A DNA stretch of 64,000 bases from Pomphorhynchus laevis. Taxonomy: Eukaryota; Acanthocephala; Palaeacanthocephala; Echinorhynchida; Pomphorhynchidae. Position numbers and translations under genes: made by a program. Under the pieces are notes generated by a model that was given only the letters and a program-made list of their open reading frames with translations, was not told where the DNA came from and made no database searches. The stretch lies in contig WNNJ02002011.1 in NCBI GenBank assembly GCA_012934845.2, positions 124,001-188,000 on the forward strand, given 5' to 3'. Shown here in pieces: positions 22,666-33,462 of this stretch (position 1 is its first letter; each line of letters starts with the position of its first letter).

Positions 22666-23439
22666 GGCCTTTCTTTGGCTGGAAAATCGGTGCTTAAAGA
22701 GCTATTTTTTAAAAAATCTCCAAAAGCGTGCGTGGAATTTCACTGCATGATTGTTTATTCGAATTTGTTTGATGTACCGACAGCGTTACTCGCACACATT
22801 TGAGATTGCTTTTCACCCACAGGTTAAGTTTTGACAATATTATAAACATAAGCGTGTGTAAAAATACTAAATGCAGAACACGAAAGTATAATGAAATGGT
22901 TATAATGTTTAAAGAAAATAGAACTGGTAAGTACTTTAAATTTTCCTTGAATGTTTAATACTTTATACATTTATGTTATTTTTTGAACATTAATTTTCAA
23001 TATATAATTATTTCCTTTTTTGTTTTCTTTAACTAAATCAAAAGCTAAAATAAAAAAATAAAAAATTATCGTGAATATGCATTTCATATGTAGAACTTCG
23101 TTACAAAAAGCCATCTTTAATTTAAATTATGAACATTAAATAGAACCAGCCTTATAGGAGAGGCTGCTGCTGGGTATCAAGCATGTGTTCTACTTAGGAG
23201 TCTCAACCACGTATGCTAATCTATGTAACATGATAGCTTAAGAATAATCCGGATCGAATATAAGTTGTCATCCTTATTTAACAAATCATGTTTCCATATT
23301 CCACTTTTCTTACAAAAATATAACAACCATTAAAGCAAAGCAACAAATGTCATTGACAATAATTAAATGCATAAATTTGACCGCCGTTTAGAATCCATGT
23401 AGGATTCAGTAATATATGTTATTTGCATAATTATAATAA
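22666..23439. other. Gene-free AT-rich stretch
   Basis: No coding sequence, RNA gene or clear repeat was recognised here. Base composition is far more AT-rich than the LINE copies on either side. Confidence 0.5.
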
Positions 23440-23624
23440 TAAGATTTTATTAATACAAACATAAATCAGTCAAACATAAATAAGTTTATTTTATTCATAA
23501 ATCTTCGAACTTAGCTGCTTGTCATCGGACTGCTACGGTCTTCAGTTCCATTTACGGCCTCAAATCTATAGGGACTTGAGCCCCCTCACACCAGTCCAAC
23601 ACGACACTTTGCGAATGAAGCAGA
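23440..23624 (-). mobile_element. LINE copy G, 3'-UTR fragment only
   Basis: It starts with the family 3' terminus (plus-strand aataataagattttattaa) and continues through tacggcctcaaat and cttgagccccctcac, then stops near 23,624. It is an extreme 5' truncation, typical of LINE insertions. Confidence 0.75.
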
Positions 23625-24639
23625 AATGCAGTGCTAAAGCCTTGCATGTTAAAGCTTAAACACTAAAAATGGAATTTGCAATTTTCCATTACATACAAAG
23701 GGAAATGACGTGGATGTATAACAACCTGGTCATTGTCCTTGTTACTTGCAAATAATACCTGGGAACATGATTTTAAAAAGTGTCACGTGGAGATGGATTT
23801 TATGTTCGTTGGGTCGAATTATATTGTCTTATTTTGACCAGATTATTCAGTTTTTAAAATGTTCGATTTCTTATTACAAAGAAGTAAGCTTATCAAAAAT
23901 GCTTATTTTCATTCACTTCTGAATTTTTAAAATCTGAATAAAATCAGCGCAAGCTATTATTTCAACACTTAAATAGTATTTCAATGAATAAACAAAGTGC
24001 AAATTTTGGTTCACCACTCAATGTTCTCAATTAAATGTAATTTGCATCAACCGTTCTTATTTTGTTCATGAGAGATATTGAAATGTAAAAACGGCCTTTT
24101 CATATACATGTATATGGCTAAGGCACAGACTGTATTTTAGCCGGTATTCGGAAGTTCATTAAAAATCAATTGAGCTTTTGACTTTAAAATCATCAACTAC
24201 AGATCAAAATGAACATATTTTACTTGACTTAGTGCGCTTGCAAAAGTGCTTTTTAGAACATTTTTAGCAATTTCAAGCTGTTGTTGTCTAACGTTCAAAT
24301 TTTATAGCTTATCATTGAAAGCTAACAGGGTTTCTATAAAATCGTCCAGTCATATAATTGTTTTTATGCACAAATTAAATCGCCTCAATTATAAAATGAC
24401 ATTTTGAATGTTAACATTTTATTCGACATTAATCAATTAGCCACAATAATTGCGTCAGTGTATGCTGTTGAAGTGTATTGTGATTTGACGTTGACAGTTT
24501 CATTAATGTTAGAAAATCTTTGCTGTTTAAATAATTATCAAACGACCAAATTGAAATAAAAGAATTTTTTTATTTCGTCAACTACTGTTGATATCATGAA
24601 AATATCATTATCATTTAAAATTCAATGATATAAATCTTG
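23625..24639. other. Gene-free AT-rich stretch
   Basis: I see no coding sequence or named element. A weak similarity to the tandem units that follow (tgctgtttaaat near 24,521) may be an older, decayed unit. Confidence 0.4.
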
Positions 24640-25540
24640 CTGGAATATCATCGAACATTACAATATTAAACAAAGTTGACGTTAATTTACATTCACAGAT
24701 TACTAAAAATATGCTGTTTAAATTGTGGATTTGTACACTAAAACAAATTGCAAGATACCGATTCGGACATTTAATGAATTGTTTATGAAATATTCTGTCT
24801 TTGATGATAATTTATATACCATACAAACTAATAATGATGATGTTGTCATTATGTATTAATTAAATCTTTATTAGATGCATTTCAAATTTTATCACGTAAT
24901 CTACAATTTGAATAAGTAAACGAAAGAGTAAACATTTAATATTTATTGTTTACATTCATACTTACCAGACTTTTCCATAGTCTACTGTAAACAACGTTTT
25001 CGTTAATATTCATTCACAGATATGCTGTTTAAATTGTAGATTTGTATATATGAATGGATTACAGGATATCAATTCTGACATTTAATCAATTTTGGATTAA
25101 ATATTCTATCATTGATGATTATTTATATGCCATACAAACTAAAAATGAAGATGTTATAATTATGAATTAATTAAATCTTTATTAGACACATTTTGTAGTA
25201 AACGAAAGTGTAAACATTTGTTATTTACTGTTTATGTCATTTCTCACAAAAATAAGGTTAATCGAACCGGACTTTCAGTTTATTGTAAACAACATCGTTT
25301 ATTTATATTTACTATAAATGTGCTGTTTAGATTACATATATGTGATCCAAACTTTATCATGTGCTGTAAATGATTAAACCAATTCGAAAATTTAATCCAT
25401 TTTTTAAATGCTCTGACTTTTGCTATTATTTATTAGTTAGCATGCAAACTAATAATGTGAATTTTATTAATAACAAATGCAGTTGACACGTTCTAAATTT
25501 TATCTAAGCAATTGGTGTAATGATTGCGTCAAGTCTTAAA
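24640..25540. repeat. Diverged tandem repeat, about 300-bp unit, three copies
   Basis: The landmark atgctgtttaaattgt occurs near 24,711 and 25,022, and as gtgctgtttagatta near 25,319. Each is followed in the same order by a gacatttaat-type block, a ccatacaaactaa block, and a tttattag- or taacaaatg-type block. Spacing is about 311 and 297 bp. The units differ at many sites, so the array is old. No ORF is conserved across units. Confidence 0.7.
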
Positions 25541-26883
25541 ACACTTTCCCGATTCTAATGTTTCATAATTTGGTTATGTTTCTTACTAAAGTGTTTTATT
25601 ATAGTTGTGATAACTTAAAAATATTCGGTTCTTAAAATATTCAGTTTCGTTTTGTGCAGTTTTCCTAGCAAAGCGGTACCGATGTAGTAATGCTCGACCG
25701 TTAATAAAACTCACGACTAATTCTAATTCCTATAGACCTTATATCGAGAAACTTATTAATGTAAATTAGAAAACATGTTGTATAAGGCATCATGATGTTC
25801 GTGTCTATGCGTTCAGTTGCAATTATGGTTACAAAATTCGCTCTCTGCAACTTCTACGATTCATTTCGGAATAACACAAGCATTAAACGCTAATTATAAG
25901 CATTACGCCCAGATAACTAGGACTACCTCTTTTTTCCTCAGATATATACGCCAATCAAGCAACACAATCTTACCTTATTGTTATCTATGCACCCATTTAC
26001 TGACTTCGACAATACATGTTAATCCACTACATCTGAAGAAGATTGATGCAGTAATTGCTGCAAATCAGGTATATACATGCTCTCACAATTTTAATTTTGA
26101 TTGAGATATGGAACACCGGCCTTCGAAGCTTGAGCAGTCGACTGGCAGCAGGCAGTTTTTCAGTGACAACTAATTTTGATGTTTTTTACTAGTTTTTTAA
26201 TTATAGTTGTGATAACGTCTTAAAAATATTCGGTTCTATAGACTTCCTCCAACAATTCAGTTATTTTTCCTTCCGTATATTTAGGGCCTTTTGTATTTTA
26301 CTGATTCACTTCTATGGAATTGGCTACAAAGGAAATGACTCATGATTGCTGTGATACGTCAAGCAACATGTGTATCATCTAAACGATTGACGATAATTTC
26401 ATTGTTTAGCGTCGATTACAGTTCCACAAATTTTAGTAAAATTTCAGACCGTCTAAAATCACGACGAATTTTATCCGGTCTGAAATCCTTGTGTAAGTGG
26501 ATTACGGTAGAGTCTTTTGTACCCTCATAAGCTCAGCTTTTATCTAACTTTCGTTCAACCGTTAAAACACCTAGGATCTAAAATTTCTTATCAAATGTGA
26601 GCTTTGGCATAGTAAGCAAAAACGAGTAACCGACCATAGAGTCGATTCGTAAGCTACAATGTTCTTGCGCAGATGTTGATATGCATCGCGAAATGTGTAT
26701 AGCATGAAGGATTCAAAGAGTGTTTGGTATATTACAATCTAAGGATCCAAATGATCGCCTAATTATGCCTAGGATAAGACGACCTTAAACTACAGAATTA
26801 GAATTCAATCAATCTTCTAATTCAAAACAAAATGGAGATTTCATCATCCTAATTTGATGACCGTTGTTTTCTTTCGGTGAAAT

Positions 26884-26926
26884 AAAAACCATTAGGTAAC
26901 AACTTGTAGTTGTTACCATAGGTTTT
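26884..26926. repeat. Imperfect hairpin
   Basis: The left arm aaaaaccattaggtaacaac pairs with the right arm (gttgttaccataggttttt) apart from a small internal slip, leaving a loop of a few bases. It may be the centre of a fold-back element; no target duplication was recognised. Confidence 0.55.
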
Positions 26927-27259
26927 TTACCATGGAGGTGAGCCAAACATTTTGATATCAGTGGAATATTGTCTTAATCAGCCTTTGATTAACAAATGAT
27001 TAATCGATAAACTTCGGTGGTATAAACCGGTGCTGCCAGTTGGTGACATTTGATCTAATGACAATAGATCTTTAGCATTCATTTTTCTTCTTGAATAATA
27101 TAGGTAAAATTTCCAAGATCTAATCGAAGTTACATCTCAAGTGAAACTTGCAACTAATTTAATTCTCAAAAAAAATTCCAGCAACTATTTCAGAAATTTG
27201 GAGAAGTGATTCTTCGTTATAAAGTTTAAGTTAATTAATTGTGCGTCAGCTACATAAGC

Positions 27260-27287
27260 CTTACCGGCTTATAGATAAGCCGGTAAG
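27260..27287. repeat. Perfect 13-bp palindrome with 2-bp spacer
   Basis: cttaccggcttat, then ag, then ataagccggtaag. It is GC-richer than its surroundings, which makes chance less likely. Function unknown. Confidence 0.8.
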
Positions 27288-28019
27288 TGTAATGGTGGAC
27301 AATGACAGTTGTTCATCAATTTTAGTCCTTAATCGTTTCCGTACACTAATTTCGCTTTCTACTGTTTGCCTATCCTTTTCTCTATAGCCTTAAATACACG
27401 TTCTGCTTCTATTAATATTTTACATGCGCGTTTGTAGCAAATCAATATAAAATCGTCAAACAAGGTTTATGTACCGAAGAAAATTATTAAGGCTCTATTC
27501 GAGTTAATCTACAAAATCATAACAGACAAGTTTAATAATATAAACAAAAGGTTTTGTTTATCACGACAGTTTATTTATTATATGAATTTATAAATAACAC
27601 TGCGATTGTCATACAAAGAGTCATTGTAAATATGGCTGTCGTTAACATTGTCTTAACAGATGTATACGACTGAGTATTTTTAATTGAATCAGTACAGTAG
27701 AGCCGATTGCAGAATATCAATTTCAACTAGATTGCAGTTGTTTGATAAATATCTACTTAGAAATATATTCATCCTGATCTGTATTTAAATTTTTAAATAT
27801 ACAGGAACTATCAGGTATAGTTGAACGACAACAAAAATCATTTTGATATTTCGCATGTAACTACTAGCATCTTCAGAAATTAACATAAGAAATCACAAAT
27901 AAAGTTTCTTGTCGGTTTGCACATTGATGCTGGAATCATAATCTTGAGCGAGGTTAGGATCGGATTGAATTGAATGTCATCCAAATGAGAGATTCTCCTT
28001 GAAATATTTTATATATTCT

Positions 28020-28430
28020 ATGGCCAAGTCTCTAGAAAAAAAAGGAAATCTTAACCTCTGGCTTAAATATCTTAATTGCGCTGAAAAGAACTCGGTTGTT
28101 GTAGTTAGAGACAAATTTTCTTAGGAATGTACTAAATAATGTATGCCTCTCTAGAGGCTCCTTGAGGGTAATTATATTTAGATTTTTTAATTTGGAATAG
28201 TGGAAGTCTCCCCGCACCCTGCGAAATAACAGTTGAAATTGTACTAACCTTGAAGTGTGTATTAGCGGAAGAAGTCATTTTTTCTATATTTAATTAGGGC
28301 TTAACAATTAAGGCATAGCTTTCCAGCTTTAGCGCACTTGCATCTTAGGCATTTCATTTCTTCTCCATTTCTCTTCAACTGTTACAGTTGCAACATTTAA
28401 TGCTGAATAAGCAAACCCCTTCGGCATTCT
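28020..28430 (-). mobile_element. LINE fragment X, ORF1 5' end
   Basis: The minus strand from ATG 28,357 reads MKCLRCKCAKAGKLCLNC, a compact Cys-rich N-terminus comparable with MPCKKC..LCKN of copy F. Further down, 28,032-28,217 reads KLKNLNIITLKEPLERHTLF and STFLRKFVSNYNNRVLF, matching the ORF1 N-terminal region of copies C and D. Only this 5' part of the element is present, and it sits next to the 3' tail of copy H. Confidence 0.65.
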
Positions 28431-28454
28431 CTTAGTTATTTGCTAGTTATTTTT

Positions 28455-29334
28455 ATAATCATCACAGTTATTATCATAATATTACCAAAGTATTCATGGA
28501 AAAACGAACCAAACGACAGCAAACACCAACGCGCCGCCCTCCTGCTGAACCGCTTAGAATCTTTTACACATCTGAGAGTTCAATCGAGGCAAACGATGCT
28601 AGGTAATCTCGAGATGAGAATCTTTAGAAACCTTAGTATTTGCTCTGCGGAACATCCTCTAGAAAAGAAGACTAATCCCGATATTTCCCAGTTAATCTAA
28701 AGATGTGCCTGAGCGCTCACGCTTAATGATAAATGTTGGGAAGGTTTCAGGGCCCATCTAGCTCTCTTCAGGACACTTGAATCTATTTAAGTTTGATCCG
28801 GCCGGTTATTTAACCGTAATGATAAACCTCAGATATCTTACTCGATGTGTAAACTGGGAATGGTTGATTATTCAAAAAAATAGATATGATTGCTAGTCTT
28901 TTAATTTTTATTTATGGCAGAGACGCCATTATAGACCACTACCTGCGATTTGGAGGAATTGAGAAGATTGGAATGGGTTAGCTGTTCTTATAATCTTAAA
29001 AAGAAACTGCTGATGTCCGTGACTACATCTTTGCACCTGCTTCCAGAAAACATGGGTGTGGTGTCATCAGTGTATACCACTTGATGTTGTTCGCTTTTAA
29101 AAAGTTTAAAAGGCACACTGGAAGCAGCAAGATATAAGATAGGATAAAGCGGCGAGCACTGAGGCACATCTGTAATAGGGTAAAACTGACGTTCATCAAG
29201 GTCGTAATCGCAGAAGAACCGCTTGGTATACAGCAAAATCTCCACCCTGTTAACAATTCTTGTAAGCAACCTAAGGGACATGAGAAAGGAGAGAACAAAA
29301 TTGATGGATATACGGTCAAATGCAGCGGAAAAGC
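28455..29334 (-). mobile_element. LINE copy H, 5' truncated
   Basis: Minus-strand fragment with 3' UTR (plus-strand aacgcgccgccctcctgctg), RT C-terminal region and the RT core around the YADD position at 28,988-29,344 (AAFDRISINFVLSFL, ITDVPQCSPLYP; catalytic region reads VVYTDDTTPMFSG, so YADD became YTDD). It is truncated at 29,334 inside motif A, where a different repeat begins (tttattcacaatg). Confidence 0.8.
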
Positions 29335-30015
29335 CTTTATTCACAATGAAGAAAATTTCACATCGGAAACGGCTTTATTCACAATGCCACACAGGCAACC
29401 GAAACAATCAATGGGTACTTCAGTCTACTGATGAGTGTTGCCGGGTACTCATCATTGCGATGCCAAAGTGATCGTCTAGAAGTGACATGATGACTGAAAA
29501 TCGTGAATAGAAGTCCAGTTTATCAAACAACACCATTTTATATAAATGCCGTATTTCGTAAGAAATCCTGGACCGTTGTTTACTCAGCACATCCGTGCAT
29601 TACTATTATACATGCTGTATCTATTAAGGATCCAACTAGTGCAGCGACAATTCAGCAACAACCTCTGGCTAGTGTTTAAGGATGATCCGTGAAGCAATTC
29701 GATCTGGTAAACAGAGAAAGCCTCAGTCAATTAAGCAAAGTGTCGGAAACGCTTTCATTCACAATGTCACACAGGCAACCGAAATGATCAGTGGGTACTT
29801 CATTCTACTGATGAGTGTTGCCGGGTACTCATCATTTCGATGCGAAAGTGATCGTCTAGAAGTGACACGTGACTGAAAGTCGTGAATCGAAGTCTAGCCT
29901 ATCAAGCAAAATCATTATATATAGACTCAAGGAAACAATAAGTTTTATTTTGTCAACCAGCATTCGATTGTTTAGATCTTTTTCAAGTTACAAAATTTTC
30001 AAACCAGGAAGAATT
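29335..30015 (+). repeat. Direct repeat of about 185 bp (two copies) flanking unique sequence
   Basis: 29,363-29,546 and 29,753-29,930 share sequence from cggaaacg through cacacaggcaaccgaaa, gggtacttca, ctactgatgagtgttgccgg and gatcgtctagaagtgaca to gaagtc, with few differences. Each contains a perfect 8-bp hairpin (tgatgagt / actcatca) at 29,429-29,454 and 29,809-29,834. The second copy sits just beyond the 3' side of a Penelope element on the minus strand, so the pair may be PLE-associated terminal repeats; this is inference. Confidence 0.7.
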
Positions 30016-30029
30016 ATGCTAAGTGATTT

Positions 30030-30360
30030 TCATTTCGTTGATAATTTTAAATACCAATTGATTTCGTTGTTAGTCATCACTGAATTCTGCGTTGCCATGT
30101 ATATGGATTCTTTGACCAAACGTCTACACAGGTCGTCTTCCTTCAATACACATGACGTTTTATTAAATCCAATCACGTTCCTGTCTGAAAAACATGATTT
30201 GTAATGGCTGACGACATCTCGCCTTGTTTGAGGGCATAGCGGTTTCGATATATGCGTATATTGATTGTCTGATTTGCTTGACTGATGTAAGCACATTCAC
30301 AGTTGTTGCATGGAATTCTGTATACCTGTCCATGTGGTGATGTGACCAGCTTCAATTTTA
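30030..30360 (-). pseudogene. Penelope C-terminal GIY-YIG endonuclease remnant
   Basis: The frame at 30,173-30,355 reads GQVYRIPCNNCECAYISQ, matching the Penelope consensus VYxIPCxxCxxxYIGQT, followed by INIRIYRNRYALKQGE (the LxxRxxEH segment). The next frame, 30,030-30,296, continues with ITNHVFQTGT-type and KESIYMATQN segments; the latter contains the conserved Glu of the domain. Confidence 0.75.
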
Positions 30361-30859
30361 ATATGTTATTTAAAGTTGCAGCTTTTTATGGTAGAAGTGG
30401 CCATTTTCTGTATTTAAGCGTTTTAGATAATTTATGAGAAAATACCACGTTTTGTCATTTGCAAAGGACGCTTGTACAAATATTTGATGCTACATGTTCT
30501 TTTTTATTTTATTACTCCGTTTGTTGCTGATGATTCCGACAAAGAATTGGCAAATTGCTCTATTAATAACCCACCAGGAAAAGTCAATACTCTGAAGCAT
30601 CTTGAAAATTAACGCTGGTCAACGTAATAAGGCATTGTCGGTAGCAATCGTATATGTAGATGAGGTGTAAGAATTCCATGGTGGCGGTTGCCAAGGTATA
30701 CTGGGCTTTAGAAATAGTGTCATTTGGATTTGTGTTCCAAGTTTTGTAACATCCACGTCGAGATAATTAGTTTTTAGATAAGAATTCTTAAGAGTGACGT
30801 TCCATTGGATAGACAGACAAGTCCTGCGAATTCTATAATGCTGCGAAGTCGTCAACATC

Positions 30860-31570
30860 AGGATTTTTATCTAGGTTTATAAAAACTCCGTCAAAGTACG
30901 GCAACCAGTGATTGATAGGGATTTTAAGCTTGATATTTTCCCCATTAAATCATATATAAATTAGCGAATATTGAACCTAAAGGCGATTCCGTCGCTACGC
31001 TATCAGTTTGATTATTAATATTTTTCTCAAGTTTGAATGCATTTTTCGTTGTGAACCATCTTAGTAAGATGGTCCAGTAATCATAGGATAGTAGTGAGCT
31101 TGCACAATCGCAGGCCAATACAGTCGCTGCCAAATCAATTTTTCTGTTGATTGAAACATTTGTAAATAGAGTTTTGACATCTGCTGTGTCAAACCAGTAT
31201 AGTTCGTATTTGTTGGCTCGGATTCTGTTGGCAAAGTCTGTACCATCCCTGATATACGATGGTAGTTTCGGCAGGATAAGCAATAATAATTTGTTTATAG
31301 TCTTTGCTAACTTATGGTAAAACGATGAGTAACTATCAATACTACGTCGCATCCGGAGCGTAGGTTTGTGAACTTTTGTTATGAGATAGAGGAAACTGCG
31401 TGTCGCGTTAGTCGTGTGAATTAAAAATGAATTAAATTATTTCTTTCTTGATTGCATAGGGCTCTTATTGAGTAGTGCGAATTTGTCTGGGTGTAAAATT
31501 ACTTTACCAAGATCGACGTAATCTTTAGGTCGATTACTACAATTGCAAGGCCCTTATCAGATTTACAAAT
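30860..31570 (-). pseudogene. Penelope reverse transcriptase remnant
   Basis: The longest open frame, 31,352-30,945, reads KLPSYIRDGTDFANRI, motif A WFDTADVKTLFTNVSI (usually SFDVxSLFTNVP) and motif B ATESPLGSIFANLYM (usually AMGSPLSPxxANL). Just downstream, INHWLPYFDGVFI sits where PLEs have YVDDxF; the second catalytic Asp reads Gly, so the enzyme is dead. A DKG-type motif upstream supports the PLE assignment. Confidence 0.75.
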
Positions 31571-31949
31571 GGCGATTTCGGGTCCTTACGTAAGTTCGCC
31601 ATAGTTCTGAACAATTCGGAGCCCATGATAATAAGTTTACAATGCTTAGCTTCATTTCAAACGTATAAATTGTAGGCAGCTATTGAGAACGCGGCTTGAA
31701 GAGGTAATGTTGCAAGCATTATTTCGCTTAAATTGAATGTCCAGATCAGTTGTTTTGAATGAAAGCACAAAGTCGGGCCTAAGTGAAAGCAATTTATGTT
31801 CAGTATGTATTAGTTGGTCTATTACACTATATAAAACGCCATAGTCGAAAACATGTACCTATATCATTACAGCAGGCATACCAATACCGTTAAAAGTTCA
31901 GTCATATTTAACGAAGCCCTACGTATAAGAAGGATATGTAGTAGAAATG

Positions 31950-33280
31950 ACGATTTTGAAATAAATCATGGTTGTTAGGAAACATTTAATTGCTAGAGAC
32001 TATAGGTGTAATCAAATATATAAACAACTTAATAAAATCAGAAGACAAAAAAAGAAGTTTCGCTTATCAAGAAAGAAAATCTTTTTTTCTTTAGCGTTTG
32101 TTCCGCTTCGTTACGGAGTCCGCATTTTCTGTCTCCGTTTGGTTCTACTGTTTGCGCGGAGAATGTGGTCTACCATTGTAGTCGTCTTTCGCGAAGTTCA
32201 TTGAAACATTATTTCATAATGTTGATGCGACGCGTTTTGCTACGGCTTGCTTGTCACGAAGTCTATCGCTAACCCTCCTCCTTACTCAGCACGGGCTTGG
32301 GACCCTCCATGGTGGAGTTATCAAAGAAAGAAAATGAGATACCTAAAAACGTAGTTACGCTTCCATACAACATAGCATTAATAAATTTGAATCGTGAACT
32401 GTTATCCACGTATAAATCAGTATATAAACTAAATAATTTTAAAGGAAACGAGCCAAAAGTATATTTCCGGTCTAATAACACAATACGCATCCATCTTGTG
32501 AGATCACATCCAGAAAAAGCTAGAAATATTGCCATCGTTGGAAAATGTTAAGGATGCAAACGACCACGTTGCCAAAGTTGCAGTGCAATCCGAGAAGTGT
32601 ATAATTTTAACAGCACAGGCACAAAGTCGGAATACCAAATAAAAATGAAAATTATTGTAAAACACTCAATGTTGTCGTGCTCAATACATTGGCAAAACAG
32701 GAAAATTGCTAAGCCTTAGACTTAAAAGCAGGAGATCATACAATAAGGCAAAAATGTAACAGACAGGCAACAACATATCCGATACATTAGTGAACCACAT
32801 TGTTGAAGTGCACAATGCTAACGACAAAAGGTACACCGATATTGGTTTTGGTTAAAAAAGCGATGAAATGAGAAAAATAGAAGATGTCAAGGATTTATGT
32901 ATGTATTAATCATACAGTGAGTATGGATCTTTCCTTTGCTATCTTTTTAATGTATGCTGCGCTAATATTTTAGATTGAAAAAAGGCTTGGGCCGAAACGT
33001 CAATAAATCTGTATTGCTAATTGTTGAGTCAATTTGATCAAGAATAAAGCTGGAGCTTACTTTAATTTAAAAATTAAGATCAGATGGTTCATATGGGTTA
33101 AATGACGAGTTACCATTTATTTGGAGACATTTTATTTAATTTCAGTTGCCTTTATTATTTTTGCTTTTTTCCTTTGCTATCTTTTTAATGTATGCTGTGC
33201 TAATATTTTAGATTGAAAAAGGCTTCGACCGAAACGTCAATAAATCTGTATTGCTAATTGTTGAATAAATTTGATTACTT
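31950..33280 (+). mobile_element. PLE fragment P1 (RT tail + C-terminal GIY-YIG + repeated tail)
   Basis: Plus-strand fragment. 31,968-32,100 reads RKHLIARDYRCNQIYKQLNK, parallel to ERRYKRKQIHRQFRG in fragment P2. 32,297-32,551 reads NVVTLPYNIALINLNREL and YFRSNNTIRIHLVRSH, followed by a CKRPRCQSC Cys motif and AQYIGKTGKLLSLRLKSRRS, the core of a GIY-YIG nuclease. The Cys motif before GIY-YIG is typical of Poseidon/Neptune-type PLEs. A 107-bp tail repeat at 32,931-33,037 recurs at 33,168-33,274. Confidence 0.7.
32931..33274 (+). repeat. 107-bp direct repeat with degenerate hammerhead-like core
   Basis: The two copies (32,931-33,037 and 33,168-33,274) are nearly identical. Each contains agattgaaaaa, then ggcttgggcc or ggcttcgacc, then gaaacgtc and aataaatct. 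The GGC/GCC stem, the GAAAC box, the GTC triplet, and an AGATT/AATCT closing stem match the layout of the hammerhead remnants reported in PLEs, but the CTGATGA box is eroded to TTGAAAA, so no cleavage is expected. Confidence 0.5.
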
Positions 33281-33462
33281 TTAAAGTTATATATAATTTA
33301 AGAGCAAAATTCTTGATGATATATAAGTATTGAAAATCAAAACCGGAATAGGTATAGATCAAATCTATTTATTTAAATGTATAAATCAAATTAGCTTAGC
33401 TTTTGGAATATGTGCCTTCCTCAGATAGTAATTGTACAGATTTTGGAAATGTAGCTCCGCCC

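Larger units (their letters stand above)
25541..28019. other. Gene-free AT-rich stretch with hairpins and a short direct repeat
   Basis: No supported gene. A direct repeat of about 40 bp (attatagttgtgataac.. then ttaaaaatattcggttct) occurs near 25,597-25,635 and 26,196-26,238. Two hairpins are listed separately. Small open frames here have no recognisable motif and look like chance. Confidence 0.45.
30016..31900 (-). mobile_element. Penelope element (canonical order), degenerate
   Basis: Read on the minus strand: the N-terminal RT region (GLAIVVIDLK, DYVDLGKVILHP near 31,450-31,570), the RT core (31,352-30,945), the region near the DD motif (about 30,880), then the GIY-YIG domain (30,355-30,030). 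RT before nuclease is the classic Penelope order, in contrast to the element at 11.5-13.7 kb. Many frame changes are present and the copy is clearly old. Confidence 0.8.

Noticed and set aside
25817-26104. 95-codon open frame in gene-free DNA
   Set aside because: No recognisable motif, no neighbours, composition like surrounding AT-rich DNA; likely chance.
29429-29454. CTGATGAG read as a hammerhead core
   Set aside because: The CTGATGA bases are themselves paired in a perfect 8-bp hairpin, and stem II before the next GAAA would need several wobble pairs.
31968-32204. Small basic protein (78 codons) as an independent gene
   Set aside because: It aligns with the RT-tail segment of PLE fragment P2 and is part of fragment P1.
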